Shown here: piece by piece, positions 27,201 through 39,403 of the stretch
Layout of the letters: the number at the start of each line of letters is the position of its first letter
Numbering within the stretch: position 1 is the first letter of the stretch
NCBI GenBank assembly: GCA_025267735.1
Contig: CM046301.1
Location: forward strand, 66,235,872-66,299,871
Direction of reading: 5' to 3'
DNA length: 64,000 nucleotides
From: Mactra quadrangularis
Lineage: Eukaryota; Mollusca; Bivalvia; Venerida; Mactridae
The notes under the pieces: generated by a model
What the model was told of the DNA's origin: nothing
What the model saw: the letters and a program-made list of their open reading frames with translations, nothing else
Database searches by the model: none
Translations under genes and position numbers: made by a program

Positions 27201-30200
27201 TAATTTTTGATGGATATAGATACATAGATTATAAAAATTCTGCATTTGTGCATTTAGGGTTCATTTCAAATCACTAACAGGAATCGAGACACTCAGTATA
27301 TTCTCAATATATTTCTCTCAATTGTAACATGAATCTTCCTGAATGTGAATACCATTTTTTACCAGTATGTCCTTTAATATAGAGAACTCAGAAAAACATA
27401 TTTCAAACCATATTTTGTCATTGGCCTAACATCATCAAATTGCATCAACTATTAAATTGACAAACATGGGTTACAGTCATCTTAACCCTAGACTTAATGC
27501 TGTAAAGTAGATGGATGAGCATGTTACAGTATAATATAACGACTGTCAAGTCAAGTCAACTTTTTAGTTGGTCTACATTAACATTACAACACAAGCTCTG
27601 TAGAGGTTTTAAATCCAACTGTAAAATTGTATAAGACTTTTGAATTAACTCTAGAATTCTTGACATTTCAGGGTTTTGTACCTCTATATCAAAGTTGGGA
27701 GAATTTCTACACTCGTAATTTATATAGAAGGGTTCGAGATTGTTGGAATAGACCTGTATGTAGCGTGGCTGGTGCATATGTTGATGTGAAAGAAAGATTA
27801 ACACATGATTGTGGATGGAATTTCGAGTATGACAAATCTTAACCGATTTATTTTAAGTATATCATAGTATAATAATTATATTATCACAATTATAATGATC
27901 CTATTGCTTTTACCTCTTATTTAATTGAGCTTATTAGACCCAACTTACTAGTAACTGGAAGTAATGGTACCTTTTGTATCTGTTCGAGTGTCGAATGGTT
28001 ATGTTAATTTATGAAAATCAATATTGCATTATCTTACTGGTCACCAAGGACTAAGCTGCAACTAGGATACCATTTCTTGACGTTTTAAATATGAACCAAA
28101 GCAACAAGATGTTTTTGACGGTGGAACTGGCTCTATAATGACAGTCAGTCAAACAGCCTAACTGCTCGGCCATACATCTTCAGCAAGAATGAACTCATAT
28201 GCATCCTAAAGATCATAGATGAAATGTACATTGTGATAGGCATGTTTAATTTGAAAAATCTCGGTCTTATTTTAAGAAGTAGGTCATTTTTCCAAGCAAA
28301 TACATTTGCAATAATGATTTTGTCTTGACCAATTGTGCGTATGCAAGCCAGCGTGTTAACCAGTCATTTTGTTTCCAAAATGTCTAGTATTTCTAACATT
28401 TGCTTCCATAATAATAAAATTCTATTTTTATTCACAGGCTCACGGATAATTTTAATCATGCGATGAATTTTGGCTCGTACAATTATTTAGGATTTGCAGA
28501 CAACATAGGACCATGTAAAGACAGTGTTGAGAAAACATGTAAACACTATGGTCTATCTAGTTGTGCCAGTAGACAAGAATTAGGTAGGAATTACATTGTT
28601 TACATTACTTTTTATTCACAGCTGTCCTAGCCAATTTTTGACCTATATTCTTAACCAATACAATTCGCTCTTATAAACCTGTTTGTCCAATGAATTTCTC
28701 TTTTGGTATTTAGAAATGGATAAAAGTTATGGTACCACTGTTTATTTGTGAGAAACAGGTGCGTTACACAGACAGTTGTTACTAACTATTAAACCTGTGT
28801 ATTCTATAGTATTGGAAGGTCTGCGGGTTTTTTACTTATGCTTTCAGACTCTTTATAAAAGGGTTTGATACTTGTATCAAATATTCTTGACACCTTTCTA
28901 TGATCCCTGGTACTTGACAGGTAGAATTATATGATCCCTGGTACTTGACAGGTAGAATTATATGACCCTTGGTACTTGACAGGTAGAATTATATGACCCC
29001 TGGTACTTGACAGGTAGAATTATATGACCCATGGTACTTGACAGGTAGAAATATATTATCCCTGGTACTTGACAGGCAGAATTATATGACCCCTGGTACT
29101 TGACAGGTAGAATTATATTATCCCTGGTACTTGACAGGTAGAATAATATGACCCCTGGTACTTGACAGGTATAATTATATGACCCCTGGTACTTGACAGG
29201 TAGAAATATATTATCCATGGTACTTGACAGGTAGAATTATATGACCCCTGGTACTTGACAGGTAGAATTATATTATCCATGGTACTTGACAGGTAGAATG
29301 ATATTATCCCTGGTACTTGACAGGTAGAATTATATGACCCCTGGTACTTGACAGGTAGAAATATATTATCCATGGTACTTGACAGGTAGAATTATATGAC
29401 CCCTGGTACTTGACAGGTAGAAATATATTATCCATGGTACTTGACAGGTAGAATTATATGACCCCTGGTACTTGACAGGTAGAATTATATGATCCCTGGT
29501 ACTTGATAGGTAGAATTATATGATCCCTGGTATTTGATAGGTAGAATTATATGATCCCTGGTATTTGACAGGTAGAATTATGATACTTGCTTGACGATTA
29601 TGGGTTGTGTGTTTGGATGAATATTTTGAACAAATCAGGAACTTACTAGCAAATGATAACCTGTCAAATGCTATTACGTTGTTGCTTTCGTATTATTCAA
29701 CACTCGAGCAGTCGTTATAAAAAACGTTGACAATTAAACTTCTCTTAACGACATAATCAAAATAACAGTGAGCTGTCAGTAACAACGGCCTCTAAATCAA
29801 ACGAAAATGTTTCTCCAGTCAAATCCATTATCAATCTCTGTATACCATTCACTCAAGCATCTATAACCCTTTATAAGGTTGTTAATGAGTGATTCTAAAT
29901 TTTCTATGAATATTTTCTCGTCTTGATTATGAATTGTTCAATGGTGATTTAAGCAAGGCCCCTATATACTCTTCATAATTATCGCGTTTTCTTTAACCTA
30001 TAACTTTGCGACAAGAGCGCCTGATAATTTCCCTGAATTTGTGTTTGTAGGTCAACTAGATTTACATCGTGAATTAGAAGATCTTATTGCTCAATTTCTT
30101 GGTGTTGAAGCAGCTATCACAGTTCCCATGGGATTTGCTACAAACTCTATGAATATGCCATGTATAGCTGGAAGAGTAAGTACGCTGGACATTGTTGAAC

Positions 30201-33200
30201 CATCTAATGCTATTAATAACAATACCACCATCGAAATACCCCGGTCTTTTCCGTTTAGTGTTAGACATTTCCCTTCGAAACACCACCGCGAGGTTTTACA
30301 AATAATCCATATATATTTAAGAAAATTGCCAAGGAATTCCGAATGGGAAATTGTGTAGACAATGACGAAGAATTGCGATGGAAGATAACGACGGTCGTTC
30401 GGAAGAACCTGTCAAAAGAATATATTTTATTTGGACAAATCCATTCAATACGGAATTTAGATAATTGCTTTTGGAGCTTGATGGTATTTTCCAGCGCATA
30501 TTCGCTCTTGAATATGATGGCATTCTGATTACCACTGTCTTGGTTGCTAATTATCAATTTGTTTGAAACTACAAACTGCGATGGTTGAATATGATTTAAA
30601 AGACATACTGTATAGTAAAAGTCATTGCGTCATGAACACATTGTAAAAAAGATGGGTCTGTTTTCCGCGATTATTACATAGCTCGTTATTAAGAAGTTTC
30701 GAATTTCCAACATTTGAATTTCTCGGACTTAGAAATTCACGAAATTTGAACCCTCCCGTGTCGATTTTCAAGGTTTAATTTTCAAGGTTCGAATAATCCA
30801 TATTTCAGATTTCTCATGGTTCGGATATGTCATGTTACACCGTACTTCTAATGATAATTTAACTTGATAAAATGATAATTATAAAACTCATACATGTATA
30901 TGTAAGTCAATGATTGTATATTTGACATTACTGACTCTTATGTCAATGATATGACGATACCATTGATAACTGATTACGGTTTAGACCAAAGAAAGCGTGC
31001 CTGATCAACATGTGATCCTGTTAGGTCTGGTAACCCACGGGAAAGTGAAATCATATATTGCAATCATAGAAAGTAAATGCAGGTTACTTGTAATGTAATA
31101 TCGAATATAAATTTGATTAACTTATCTTTGAACAATAATGTTAGTTTCTCTGTTACCCAATCAGTGAACAGTATTGTGACAAGATAAAGTTATACATAAG
31201 GTCAACGTACTATTAAACATATATAATCTCCGTTTTAACATAAAAGTGTATCAGTGCATTGTAAACAGAGATGTAAGAAAGCATACAAAATATGGAAAAC
31301 TTTGAGCAATTTTCGTAGTTTTTGGGAAGCAAAATACACAGAGAGATCGGGGGTGTCTTTCATTTCCAAACAGTTTTTATGTCCCCATTTACACATCTGA
31401 ATTTAACCGTATGGCAATCGGCAAATCTTTCAAGTTCGATTGATCTCACCCCATGCCCAAGATTCGAATATTCGAATGGAAAATAACAAACTATAAATTA
31501 AGAATACTGCAGCGTGTTCAGTTAACTTGAACGTTCCAAAACGTTCCGTAACGGAAGTGTCGGAACAACTCAACCCATAGACAACTCAACCCGAGACAAA
31601 TCAACTCCTACTAACGGATTGAGTTGTCACAACTTTGAGTTGAGTATTGCACGGGTTGAGTAGTCTTCAGGTTGAGTTTTCCCGCACCCGTAACGTTAGC
31701 TAACAGTAGTTACTGAACACGGGGCTGGTTTATCCAAATATTTTTCCTGTCCCAAAAGTGTTGCGATTTTTCTGGTTTCACTTCCCAAAAGTACATAGTA
31801 TATATAAGTGATGTTAGACACTGACCTTAATGATGACAGTATGATACAAGTGAATGAGGTCAAGATCAAAGTGTTCATTGTTAAATGATACCTATAGATA
31901 ATAGTGATAGTTTGCATGATTATAGGGGTGAAAATGTGTATCAATGTCTCAGTTTTGCTTGTACTTTCATCCACGTGTTAATTATCAAACAAGTTCAATT
32001 TAAACTAAATTTTACTTCTCACGCTTGAGTCAGCCTCGCCGTTCACAATTTAAACACATTAGGACAAAATTCTTCATGTTGAGTCGCAACCATGGTCCCA
32101 TGGTTATGTGGTCACTTAAACTACGACGATCCGAGTTTTGCTTTCCAATCGAGGCAGACCCAATGTCTGTTAACAGATATCCTATTGACATCTAGCTAAA
32201 ATTTAGAATTGGTTTAATTCATATATCGACAGGCAATACCGTTCCACAAAATATTCGAATTCCTCTAGGGTTCTTGTAGAACAGCCAGCAAATTATGATA
32301 AAGAAGTGTCCAGGAAAGCCGGTTAGTTTTTAATTTTCTGTAAGAATTGGGGCAATGATGATAAAATGTGTTAAATCCAAATCAACATGCAAATGAAATT
32401 TATGCTTTTGTCACAACACTAGGCGATATGAGCCTCAGTGCTTCAAGTCACCGTCTGTCCAACTTGCAACAAAGAAGTTGCGATCGGCCATGTTGCTTAT
32501 AAAATGTACCAAATTCCTGCTTTGAAATGTCTTAATTGCTGTAATTTAGAAATTTGAAATTTCTTTTCTCCCTTTCCTATAGCATCATTGGTTGTAAATC
32601 AATCAGATATTTGTATTGTCATTAAGAAATAAAGGTTTGTTCTGTTCACAAAAAGAAACATTTTCTACTTTCAGGGTAGTTTAATAATTAGTGATGAATT
32701 AAATCATGCTTCATTAGTCTTGGGTAGTCGTTTAACAGGGTCAACAATTAGGACATATAAACATTGTGGTAAGTATGAAATCTATTGAATTATATTCCCA
32801 TTTTACCATTTGAAGTAAATAAAGCTATAATTGACAGATTTGCAACGCTACAAAATGTTGGTCCTACTGTACAATAGTCACTTCTTAAAGAAACTTTATA
32901 AAACTCTGTATTGGAAATTAAGTTCACAACATTGATTATGACATCAAATAGAAGTATTACTCCACAGAAAGTTGCTTCTGTGTATCATGTGGGTACCATT
33001 GACTTTCAATGTTCAGAATGACTGAGATAACATGTGCTACACTTTAAAACTATCATAGATTTGGTACATGATGTATATTAATACAATTGCTTTGCAGTTG
33101 GCCTTTGAAATTGTTTTGCTGTTTAGTCATTACCCTATATAAGATTTTTAACGAATTTTAAGTCCGAAATACTTAATTTGAGATTTACTTTGTGAATAAA

Positions 33201-36200
33201 GGGGGGGGGGGTGCTATCCCTCAAATGAGGCCATTTAGTTTGATTGTCCTTAAATTGAATTTTACAGAAATAGTGGTTATACCATTTATTATACATAGGA
33301 TTAGCTATGTAAACTTACAGACTCATAAAAACGAACAGTACATCAGATTTTGTCAAAGGCTATCACGCCATGCCCTTCATGTTCGCATGGGAATGTGGAT
33401 TTACTCATCTCAGCATAATTTCAGTGATACTTAATACTGACTTTATTATACTGTTATGTGAAAATTGACCTAAGACAAACGATAAAAATTTAATATAATT
33501 TACATAAGTAACATCAGTTAGTGAAGGTATCGAGGCCTGTAATGCAATTATAACCTGGCTCAGGTCAATTTTCATTTAATGTAATGTGAGACAAGAAGAT
33601 ACATTATATCGAAACAAAAACCCGTAATGTGGTTACAAGTTGTACAATTGTTTAATTTTTCTAAACTATATTTTAACATTTCAGATATGGAGGATTTAGA
33701 AAGAAAGTTAAGAACTGCTATTATAGACGGTCACCCACGTACACATAAAGCATGGAAGAAAATAATCATAGTCATAGAAGGTGTTTATAGGTAGGTAATG
33801 TAATATTCTAATACATGTACCTTCAAATGATAACTTACCTCAGTCAGTGGTGCGGCTGACAGCCAGTGGAATTATGTTGGGTTTGATTTTTGAACAGCGT
33901 CATTATACATTCATGGAGTTTTGTTATGAAATGCAATTTGCGACTATTCTTCCTTCTGCTACTTCAACTGTATAAAATAGAGACTTTGACAGCGATTAAG
34001 GTAGCTAAAACCAAACGTTCGTAGTTATAGACCTACATGTATACAGGGGCAAAAAGGCAAGTTAACTTGCTGCAATGATAACATTTATGAAGTGACGTAG
34101 CACAATAAAAGAGCATCGTCAGTCACCGGCGAAGTTAGATTACGCCTTAATAACGGTGATATAATAAGCATCTTTTGAGACAGTGTACAGATCGACTGAC
34201 AACAAAGGATGTGACTGAAAAATGATCAGAAGTGCATCGTAAAGCGCACTAAAACAAAACTTAGTACAACATTTTGATATTGATATAAATAGATCAATTT
34301 ACCATGGTTGTATTACATTTATGAACCAATTCTAATGACTTATAAAAAGTAAGGTAACATACATGAAATATATAGGTTAAAATTTATATAGGTTAAATTT
34401 GATTATCTTAAGTCAATGTTTAGATAAATGATATAAAAACTATAGCATATCGTCTTAACATCGCCAATACCCACTTGAAGCCTATATTTATGCACATCGA
34501 ATCGTACGATACGAGCATTATGAGTGGAGAAAATGGCGCGATTTGTTGAAGTGGGTTTAAAAAGTGTCACAGTTTAGAATGTCTCTCATATTTTTATACA
34601 TGTAATAATTATACATTTATGTATGTATGTTGATGTATTTCTTCTCTTTATTTATTTAAGTTATATGAGTGTTATTCGATTATATTATACCTTGATAAAA
34701 TTGTTTATGTATATAAAACATAGATGTTATTTCACCGTAGTTGGCAGCGAGCAGTAAAAATGTGATAGTGGCCTGCTGATATGATAGTGGCCCGCTGACG
34801 TCAAATCCAGTCGATATCATTAAACGCTTGTGATTTTCTCGACCCAAAAAAATTCGGCACCATGTAAACAAAGTTTATGCTTTTAGGGACTTTAGTCAGT
34901 TAGTTCCCCTTGTATACTCTTACAATAGGTAGGTCCAATTAGTTGGATTACTCGGATTTTACCCTTACTTTCAATGTCAATTTGCCAAAATTAATCTTTA
35001 ATAACTTTTTTGTAAATCATTATATTTGTTTGAAATTCAAGCTAAGTATTTTTTGGGTAAAGAACTATCTTAATTTCATCACTTCTGTAAATATTTTCAT
35101 TAACAAGAAAGATATAAGATGAACTATTTTGTTATCCTTACATAGGAATTCAATGATAAAATCCGAGGATTCCAACTGTAAGGACCTACTTACCAATTGA
35201 ATACTTCAGATTTTATCAGGGAAAGATAACTGACTAAAGTCCCTAATTAGTTTTGACTTATTGAATGTTTAACAATGTTCATTCTTCTATTTGTATTTCT
35301 ATTTTAAAAATTATCTGCTTAGGTCTTTAATTGCATTTAGATAACGAATTCTTGATAGTTCCAGACTAATTGATCTATAGATAGTTGGAATTATCCGAAA
35401 AAGTCATGAATGACAACTTAAAAAAATATCGTTACTAACGGGATAGTCTCATGAAATCACCATGCAGATGCATTGTCAAATTTGTCATAATTGGAACACT
35501 GCTTTACTGCTCTTTAAACATTTTAGAAACAGTGAATACAACAACAACAAAAATAACAAATACAACAATAATAATAACAATAATAATAATGATAACAATA
35601 ATAATAACAACAATAACAAAAATAATAATAATAACAATAAAAACATAATGATAACAAGAAAACAACAACAATAGGATAATAATAACAATAATAATAACAA
35701 CAACAACAGCAACAAAAACAATAATAACAACAATAACAACAAAAACAACATATTAGTTTGTATCAGGCCTCCAACCCATAACTTTTACTATATGAATGTT
35801 TTTACACGCTAATCAACATAAAAATATAACAATAATTAGGATTATAATACAAAAGTTTGCAATACGACTTTTAGAGTTTCAGAAAAGTCTGTGAACAAGC
35901 AGATTTTAAACTAAACATTTATCTCTTACAGTATGGAAGGTTCTATAGTATGTTTACCTGAAGTGGTAAGATTAAAAAAGAAGTATAAAGCCTACATATA
36001 TCTTGATGAAGCTCACAGTATAGGTGCCATAGGTCCTAATGGTCGTGGTGTTGTGGATTATTTTAATATGAATCCTGAAGACATTGATATACGTATGGGT
36101 ACATTTACTAAAAGTTTTGGATCTGCCGGCGGTTACATCGCTGGATCAAAGGTAATGAACACTGATTCGTTTTCGCCGTTGGCTCATTTCAAACTTGGGT

Positions 36201-38465
36201 ACACATTTGCAAGTTTATATGACACTTTTAATGCCAAACTTGATTTGAAAATGCATTGTACGCCTTCACAAAAATTTAGTACTACACTAGTATAAATTAT
36301 GTACTAAACGTTCATGTGTTTATAGATTTACAGAAGATAGTTTTTTCGGTATGATATGCACTTCAACGAGAGAAAGGAGTTGACTTGATAAATACGCAAC
36401 CTTATTATTTATTTGAGATATTTTCACATATAACAAGTAGGGAAACCATGGATCGATGTGTGGCGTATTTTGCTAGGTACTGTTAAAATATATTGACTAA
36501 GAGGTCCAAACCTCTATTTGACAGTAAACAGTTTCACTAACCACTGCAATATGGCTGAAGGACAAAGCTATGTGCTAGTGCTAAGGTAAAACTTAAACCG
36601 AAAATATGTAACAAGTATTTCTACGGTCATTCAATTGCGAAAGTCGTTCTTTTCCAATGGTCGTTTTACTAAAAATATCTATTTATTTCAAATATTTGTA
36701 TATTTCAGAGACTTATCAATCATCTCAAATGTAATTCACATGCATCAATCTATAGTCCAGCCATGCCACCACCAGTAGCTCAACAAATTATTACATCTAT
36801 GAGAATTATAATGGGTTTAAATGGAACTGATGAAGGTATGTCACTTTTTTAACGAATATCCTTTTAAAGGCCTATCTCCTAAGAACAGCAACCTTAATCT
36901 CACCTATTGTATGCTTGTTTTAGTTATTACTTTTAGATTTCAAAATTTTCAATAGAAAATTTCCATCTGGCCCGAAACAAAATGTGCTCTAGTTCAATAT
37001 ATTGAAATAAGAATAAAAACATACATTTTTAAACTGCTGCTTTGTACTGAAACTGATGTTGATATGTTTGTTAGAGCCCTTTCTTAACTTTTGCGGTGGT
37101 TGGAATTTGGTATTAATTACTTTTTAGATTTGACAATCACAAAAACTGATGTTTATTTAATGCATTCACTTGAATTTCAGGACGTCAAAGAATTCTTCAA
37201 TTAAAAGACAATATCAGATATTTTCGACGTCGTTTACATGAGATGGGTTTTATTATCTATGGAAATAAAGATTCCCCCGTAGTACCTATACTGATTTATT
37301 ATCCATCAAAAACAGTGTAAGTTAGTTCATATATTTAAAATAGATATATTTTTATCGTATGTCGTTGTTTTGAAATTTCTTATTAATAATGGAAACCATT
37401 CTGAAACCTAGTTAGAAGTTATTAAGTTCTTGTTCGAGAATTTTGGTAATCTCCATGTACGATAATGATTAAAAGAGTGCATGATATTTTATAAAACTGA
37501 TTTTTTGAAGGCTGTGACCCTTTAAGCATAGGTAGCTGACCTGATTTCCATGATCCCTTTGTTTATGTTTATATTTATTCATATTGGTGTATTGCAATAT
37601 TTGCCGAGCTGGCCATATTTACATTTACGCAACATTTTAACCAAGTCTCATGAAAACAACAACATTATTTCGTTGTTTTTTCTTGTTACCTCTACAAGTG
37701 CCATATTATTCCTATAAATCATTAACTATGACTGCATACGATAAAATCAGACATTCCTGGCTGCAAACCACAAAAGATTCCAAGTCAGGGGATATGCTCT
37801 TTCAGACTAGCATATGTGCTTTCTGGTTCAACTTCATAAACTTGTTGACTTATTTCTACTTTGCAGAGCTTTTAGTCGAGAATGTTTAAAACGAGGTTTA
37901 GCAACAGTAGTGGTAGGATTTCCAGCAACTTCTATTATTGAATCACGTGCAAGAATATGTTTGTCGTCTGCTCATACAAGAGAAATGGTGGATAGGGTAA
38001 GTAAATGGCATAATTAAAGGGAGCTAACACCATTTACCTTCATATCATTTCAATTTATACAGCTATAAAGCTTAGTATAGTTTGTATATGAAGAGAAACA
38101 GGAATGCAAATTTTCAAACATCTTGAAATAATATGCGTGTAGCCATTCGTCATGGTGAGATTTATCACTAATTTTTGACTAAAATCTGTCGTATGCTCAT
38201 TAAGAATATAGGCCCCAGTACTATGAAATGGTCATAAATGCCTTCTTCCTCACATAATGAAACTGGTCGTTTGCTGGCTTCAAACACGTGTCCTTTTGGA
38301 ATTCATAAAATCATATAACGAATGTAACATAGATTAAAATATATTTTATAATTACAGGCTTTAGATATTATAAATGAGGTTGGTGATTTATTAAGAATAA
38401 AATACTCTAATTTACCTGTGCCACGTTGGTGTGAAGATGATAAAAATGCCAATGATATATTATAG
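18204..38465 (+). CDS. SPTLC2: Serine palmitoyltransferase subunit 2, complete, 12 coding exons
   Basis: Coding exons: 18204-18320, 24501-24677, 27672-27826, 28438-28583, 30051-30175, 32675-32768, 33685-33790, 35932-36151, 36709-36835, 37181-37316, 37867-37996 and 38358-38465. All splice sites are GT/AG and all phases join, giving 546 residues, close to animal SPTLC2 length. The product is the PLP-binding catalytic subunit of the ER enzyme joining serine and acyl-CoA to make 3-ketosphinganine, the first step of sphingolipid synthesis. A membrane segment lies at about residues 57-77. The alpha-oxoamine synthase core shows [31 protein letters not shown] (D332, H335) and [12 protein letters not shown], with Schiff-base lysine K367. 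The C-terminal part has VVVGFPAT and [13 protein letters not shown]. The start is the first ATG after an in-frame TAG. SPTLC1-type (catalytically dead) is excluded by K367. SPTLC3 is a vertebrate duplicate, so SPTLC2 is the natural name. Confidence 0.95.
20410..20875. repeat. GC-richer nested-palindrome element in SPTLC2 intron 1
   Basis: It starts with a perfect 27-bp hairpin (20,410-20,436 against 20,460-20,486; arm begins GCTCTTTCGCCTTCCGC). Three ATACGACA/TGTCGTAT hairpins follow (20,499-20,523; 20,559-20,584; 20,615-20,670). GC-rich words alternate with them: TCCCGCGAGGCGCCACACG near 20,529 and its inverted counterpart CGTGTGGCGCCCCGCGGGA near 20,824, and ATCATCGTCCCGCGGG near 20,584 with CGCGGGACGATGAT near 20,772. 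The whole is therefore also a palindrome of palindromes centred near 20,685. The right end, GACATGGCATAAATCAGCC, matches the 13.75-kb hairpin. It is probably a non-autonomous transposon. The 125-codon plus ORF and its antisense ORFs are by-products of the symmetry. Confidence 0.7.
20888..21020 (+). repeat. SINE tail fragment
   Basis: TTGTTACAGTGAGGGGTCA, GATTTCAATAATCAGGAGCT and GAAGCAAACTTTAAAACGCA match the 3' body of the SINE family at 11,927 and 40,880. The tRNA-like head is missing, so this is a truncated copy. Confidence 0.5.
21655..21775 (+). repeat. Probable 3' tail of a non-LTR retrotransposon
   Basis: AGCCCAGCAAGGGCTTATG, then GCCGACTCAAAATAAAGAA, then repeated TTATC units (TTATCTTATCTATCTTATC). 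An AATAAAG signal followed by a short tandem tail is the usual 3' end of invertebrate LINEs. No coding part is attached. This is family-level inference only. Confidence 0.45.
21938..22036 (+). repeat. Dispersed repeat, copy 2 of 2
   Basis: Aligns with 9,682-9,800: TTTTCTTTTTAAAGTAAGC, CGATTTTGCAATAACCAATA and AAGCAAAACTTAACTGTG correspond in order. It lies in SPTLC2 intron 1. Confidence 0.5.
22225..22440 (+). repeat. Diverged tRNA-derived SINE
   Basis: GGGAGCTAGGCTAGTGGTTT at the head, an internal ATCTTTGGATACCTAGCTC shared with the 8,746 copy, and a degraded B-box region (CAGTTTCCATCC). The body contains GGAGACCGGACAGCG. It is an old insertion. Confidence 0.45.
24343..24415. repeat. 75-bp hairpin repeat (copy 2 of 2), inverted relative to 9,879
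   Basis: GGTTATCAAGATTCCCGAGA, ATCCTACTAGCCTCTGGG and TACGAGAATG reproduce, on the opposite strand, the interior of the element at 9,879-9,953. The left end is diverged. It lies in SPTLC2 intron 1, 86 bp upstream of exon 2. Confidence 0.55.
25457..25645. repeat. MITE family A, copy 2
   Basis: It opens with CGTGTTCAGTAACGACTGTT, exactly as copy 1. ACTCAACC-type and TTGAGTTGT-type words fill the interior, and it closes with a weak inverted end (GGTTGAACACTG). It lies in SPTLC2 intron 2. Confidence 0.7.
25980..26241. repeat. MITE with ATACCCCCGCT ends
   Basis: The terminal words ATACCCCCGCT (25,980-25,990) and AGCGGGGGTAT (26,231-26,241) are inverted. The left end is followed by GAGGGGGTATACTGTTTTAC and CCGTGCGTGCGTCCGTTAC. 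A GGGGGTATACTG-type repeat of this look is frequent in bivalve DNA as far as I recall, but I could not check this. Confidence 0.55.
26770..26936 (+). repeat. TTCGAA-rich degenerate tandem repeat
   Basis: About eight units of roughly 18-20 bp vary around TCCCAGAATTTGAATATCTC and CCAGAATTCGAAG. A related stretch in the same gene lies at 30,693-30,830 (CGAATTTCCAACATTTGAAT and similar). An ORF reading through it encodes a repetitive RIRxxQxxxxSR pattern and is not considered a gene. Confidence 0.5.
28903..29580 (+). repeat. 31-bp minisatellite, about 22 units, in SPTLC2 intron 4
   Basis: The repeat unit reads ATGACCCCTGGTACTTGACA followed by GGTAGAATTAT. Variants alternate between GACCCCTGG, GATCCCTGG and TATCCATGG, and two late units carry TTGATAGG. 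The period is 31 bp throughout, with no spacer, so it is not a CRISPR array. Because 31 is not a multiple of three, all frames are read in turn (93-bp periodicity), giving long repetitive ORFs on the minus strand that are artefacts. Confidence 0.9.
30693..30830 (+). repeat. TTCGAA-rich degenerate repeat, second block
   Basis: CGAATTTCCAACATTTGAAT, CTCGGACTTAGAAATTC, TTTTCAAGGTTCGAATAAT and CTCATGGTTCGGATATG recur with irregular ~20-bp spacing. It resembles the block at 26,770-26,936 and lies in SPTLC2 intron 5. Confidence 0.4.
31513..31721. repeat. MITE family A, copy 3 (inverted)
   Basis: The ends CGTGTTCAGTTAACTTGAAC and GTAGTTACTGAACACG are inverted relatives of the copy 1 ends. The interior has GGAACAACTCAACCCATAG and GCACGGGTTGAGTAGTC. 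Orientation is opposite to copies 1 and 2. It lies in SPTLC2 intron 5. Confidence 0.7.
35537..35755 (+). repeat. Interrupted (AAC/AAT)n trinucleotide microsatellite
   Basis: About 220 bp composed almost only of AAC, AAT and AAA triplets (for example AATAATAATAACAATAAT), 180 bp before SPTLC2 exon 8. It explains the poly-Asn, poly-Thr/Ile and poly-Leu ORFs on both strands. Confidence 0.9.
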
Positions 38466-38504
38466 TCAATATGTAAGTATATACCTAGTTGTGTTTTAAT
38501 CATA

Positions 38505-38690
38505 TTAACTTACTTGGTTGGTTGGCTGGTCGCTTTAATTGTTGGTAGGTTGCTTGGTTGGTTGATTGCTGGCTAGCTTGTTTGCTTTCTTGGTTGCTAG
38601 CTTGATTGGATTTTAGCTTGCTAACTTGCTGGCTGACTGGCTGGCTGATTGGTTGCTTGCTTACTTACTTATTTCACCTCTTTGCTCCAG
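38505..38690 (+). repeat. Degenerate tetranucleotide tract (TTGG/CTGG/CTTG)
   Basis: TTGGTTGGTTGGCTGG is followed by many TTGGTTG, GCTGGCTAG, GCTGGCTGA and TTGCTTAC words. It is simple-sequence expansion, and the ORF LADWLADWLLAYLL arises from it. Confidence 0.75.
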
Positions 38691-39403
38691 TTTCAGCATA
38701 GGACAAGCAACAATTTCTTCCATGCAACACTTTCTTCGGCCTAATTATCAGCTTGTCCCAATGATAGGTATTTATCTAAAGTTCTGCCTTAATCTTTCTT
38801 TTCCATGTTGCCTTTGGTCTGTTTCGGGGATTATTTCCTTGTGGAGTTAATCTAAGACCAGTTTTGGTAATGTACGACATTGGCCATTGTTTCACTATCG
38901 TTAACTATAAAACATGTTAAAATATCTTTGCTATTTCCATTTATTTCTCTTACTTAAAACTAAGACAAAAACATGTGATGAAATGCTCAAATCTCCCGAA
39001 AATTCGTTTTTACAAGCAATATTTCCTGCTAACGTTGCAAAAAGTTGACTTAGTATTTTTCATTTATTGTAAAACGATGCCTTTATTAGCATGGTAACAA
39101 GATAATGATAAGGGTCCCGTAATATCAACGGTCTTACAACCAAAGTTAGTAGTAAATCCCTCTATATGTTTTGCTAAACAACCGTAAGATTTTTGATAAT
39201 ATGCTGTCTAGATGACACCTATTAGTACTAATTGTATTTCTATTTCTATTTCAGGTAGATGGAGACTTGGTCTCGAATATAATCCTGTAGCAATCCAGAT
39301 CTGATCTGTTATGACAGTCTAACGTTTCTATAAAATCTATAAATAGAATTGTAGTTACTACTTTCATAGAGTGAATATCTCCACAATCCGGGCACTTGGA
39401 TAC

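Noticed and set aside
28958..29373. Long minus-strand ORFs with repeated [19 protein letters not shown] protein
   Set aside because: They are a by-product of the 31-bp minisatellite read in three frames; no start context or family.
28903..29580. CRISPR-like appearance of a regular repeat array
   Set aside because: Units are contiguous with no unique spacers, and the locus is a eukaryotic intron.
30041..30358. 105-codon ORF as a free-standing protein
   Set aside because: Only its first part (30,051-30,175) is coding, as SPTLC2 exon 5; the rest is intron read-through past GTAAGT.
35451..35751. Poly-Asn, poly-Ile/Thr and poly-Leu ORFs
   Set aside because: Translation of the (AAC/AAT)n microsatellite.
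35933..36295. 120-codon ORF as a separate gene
   Set aside because: It is SPTLC2 exon 8 read past its donor at 36,152.
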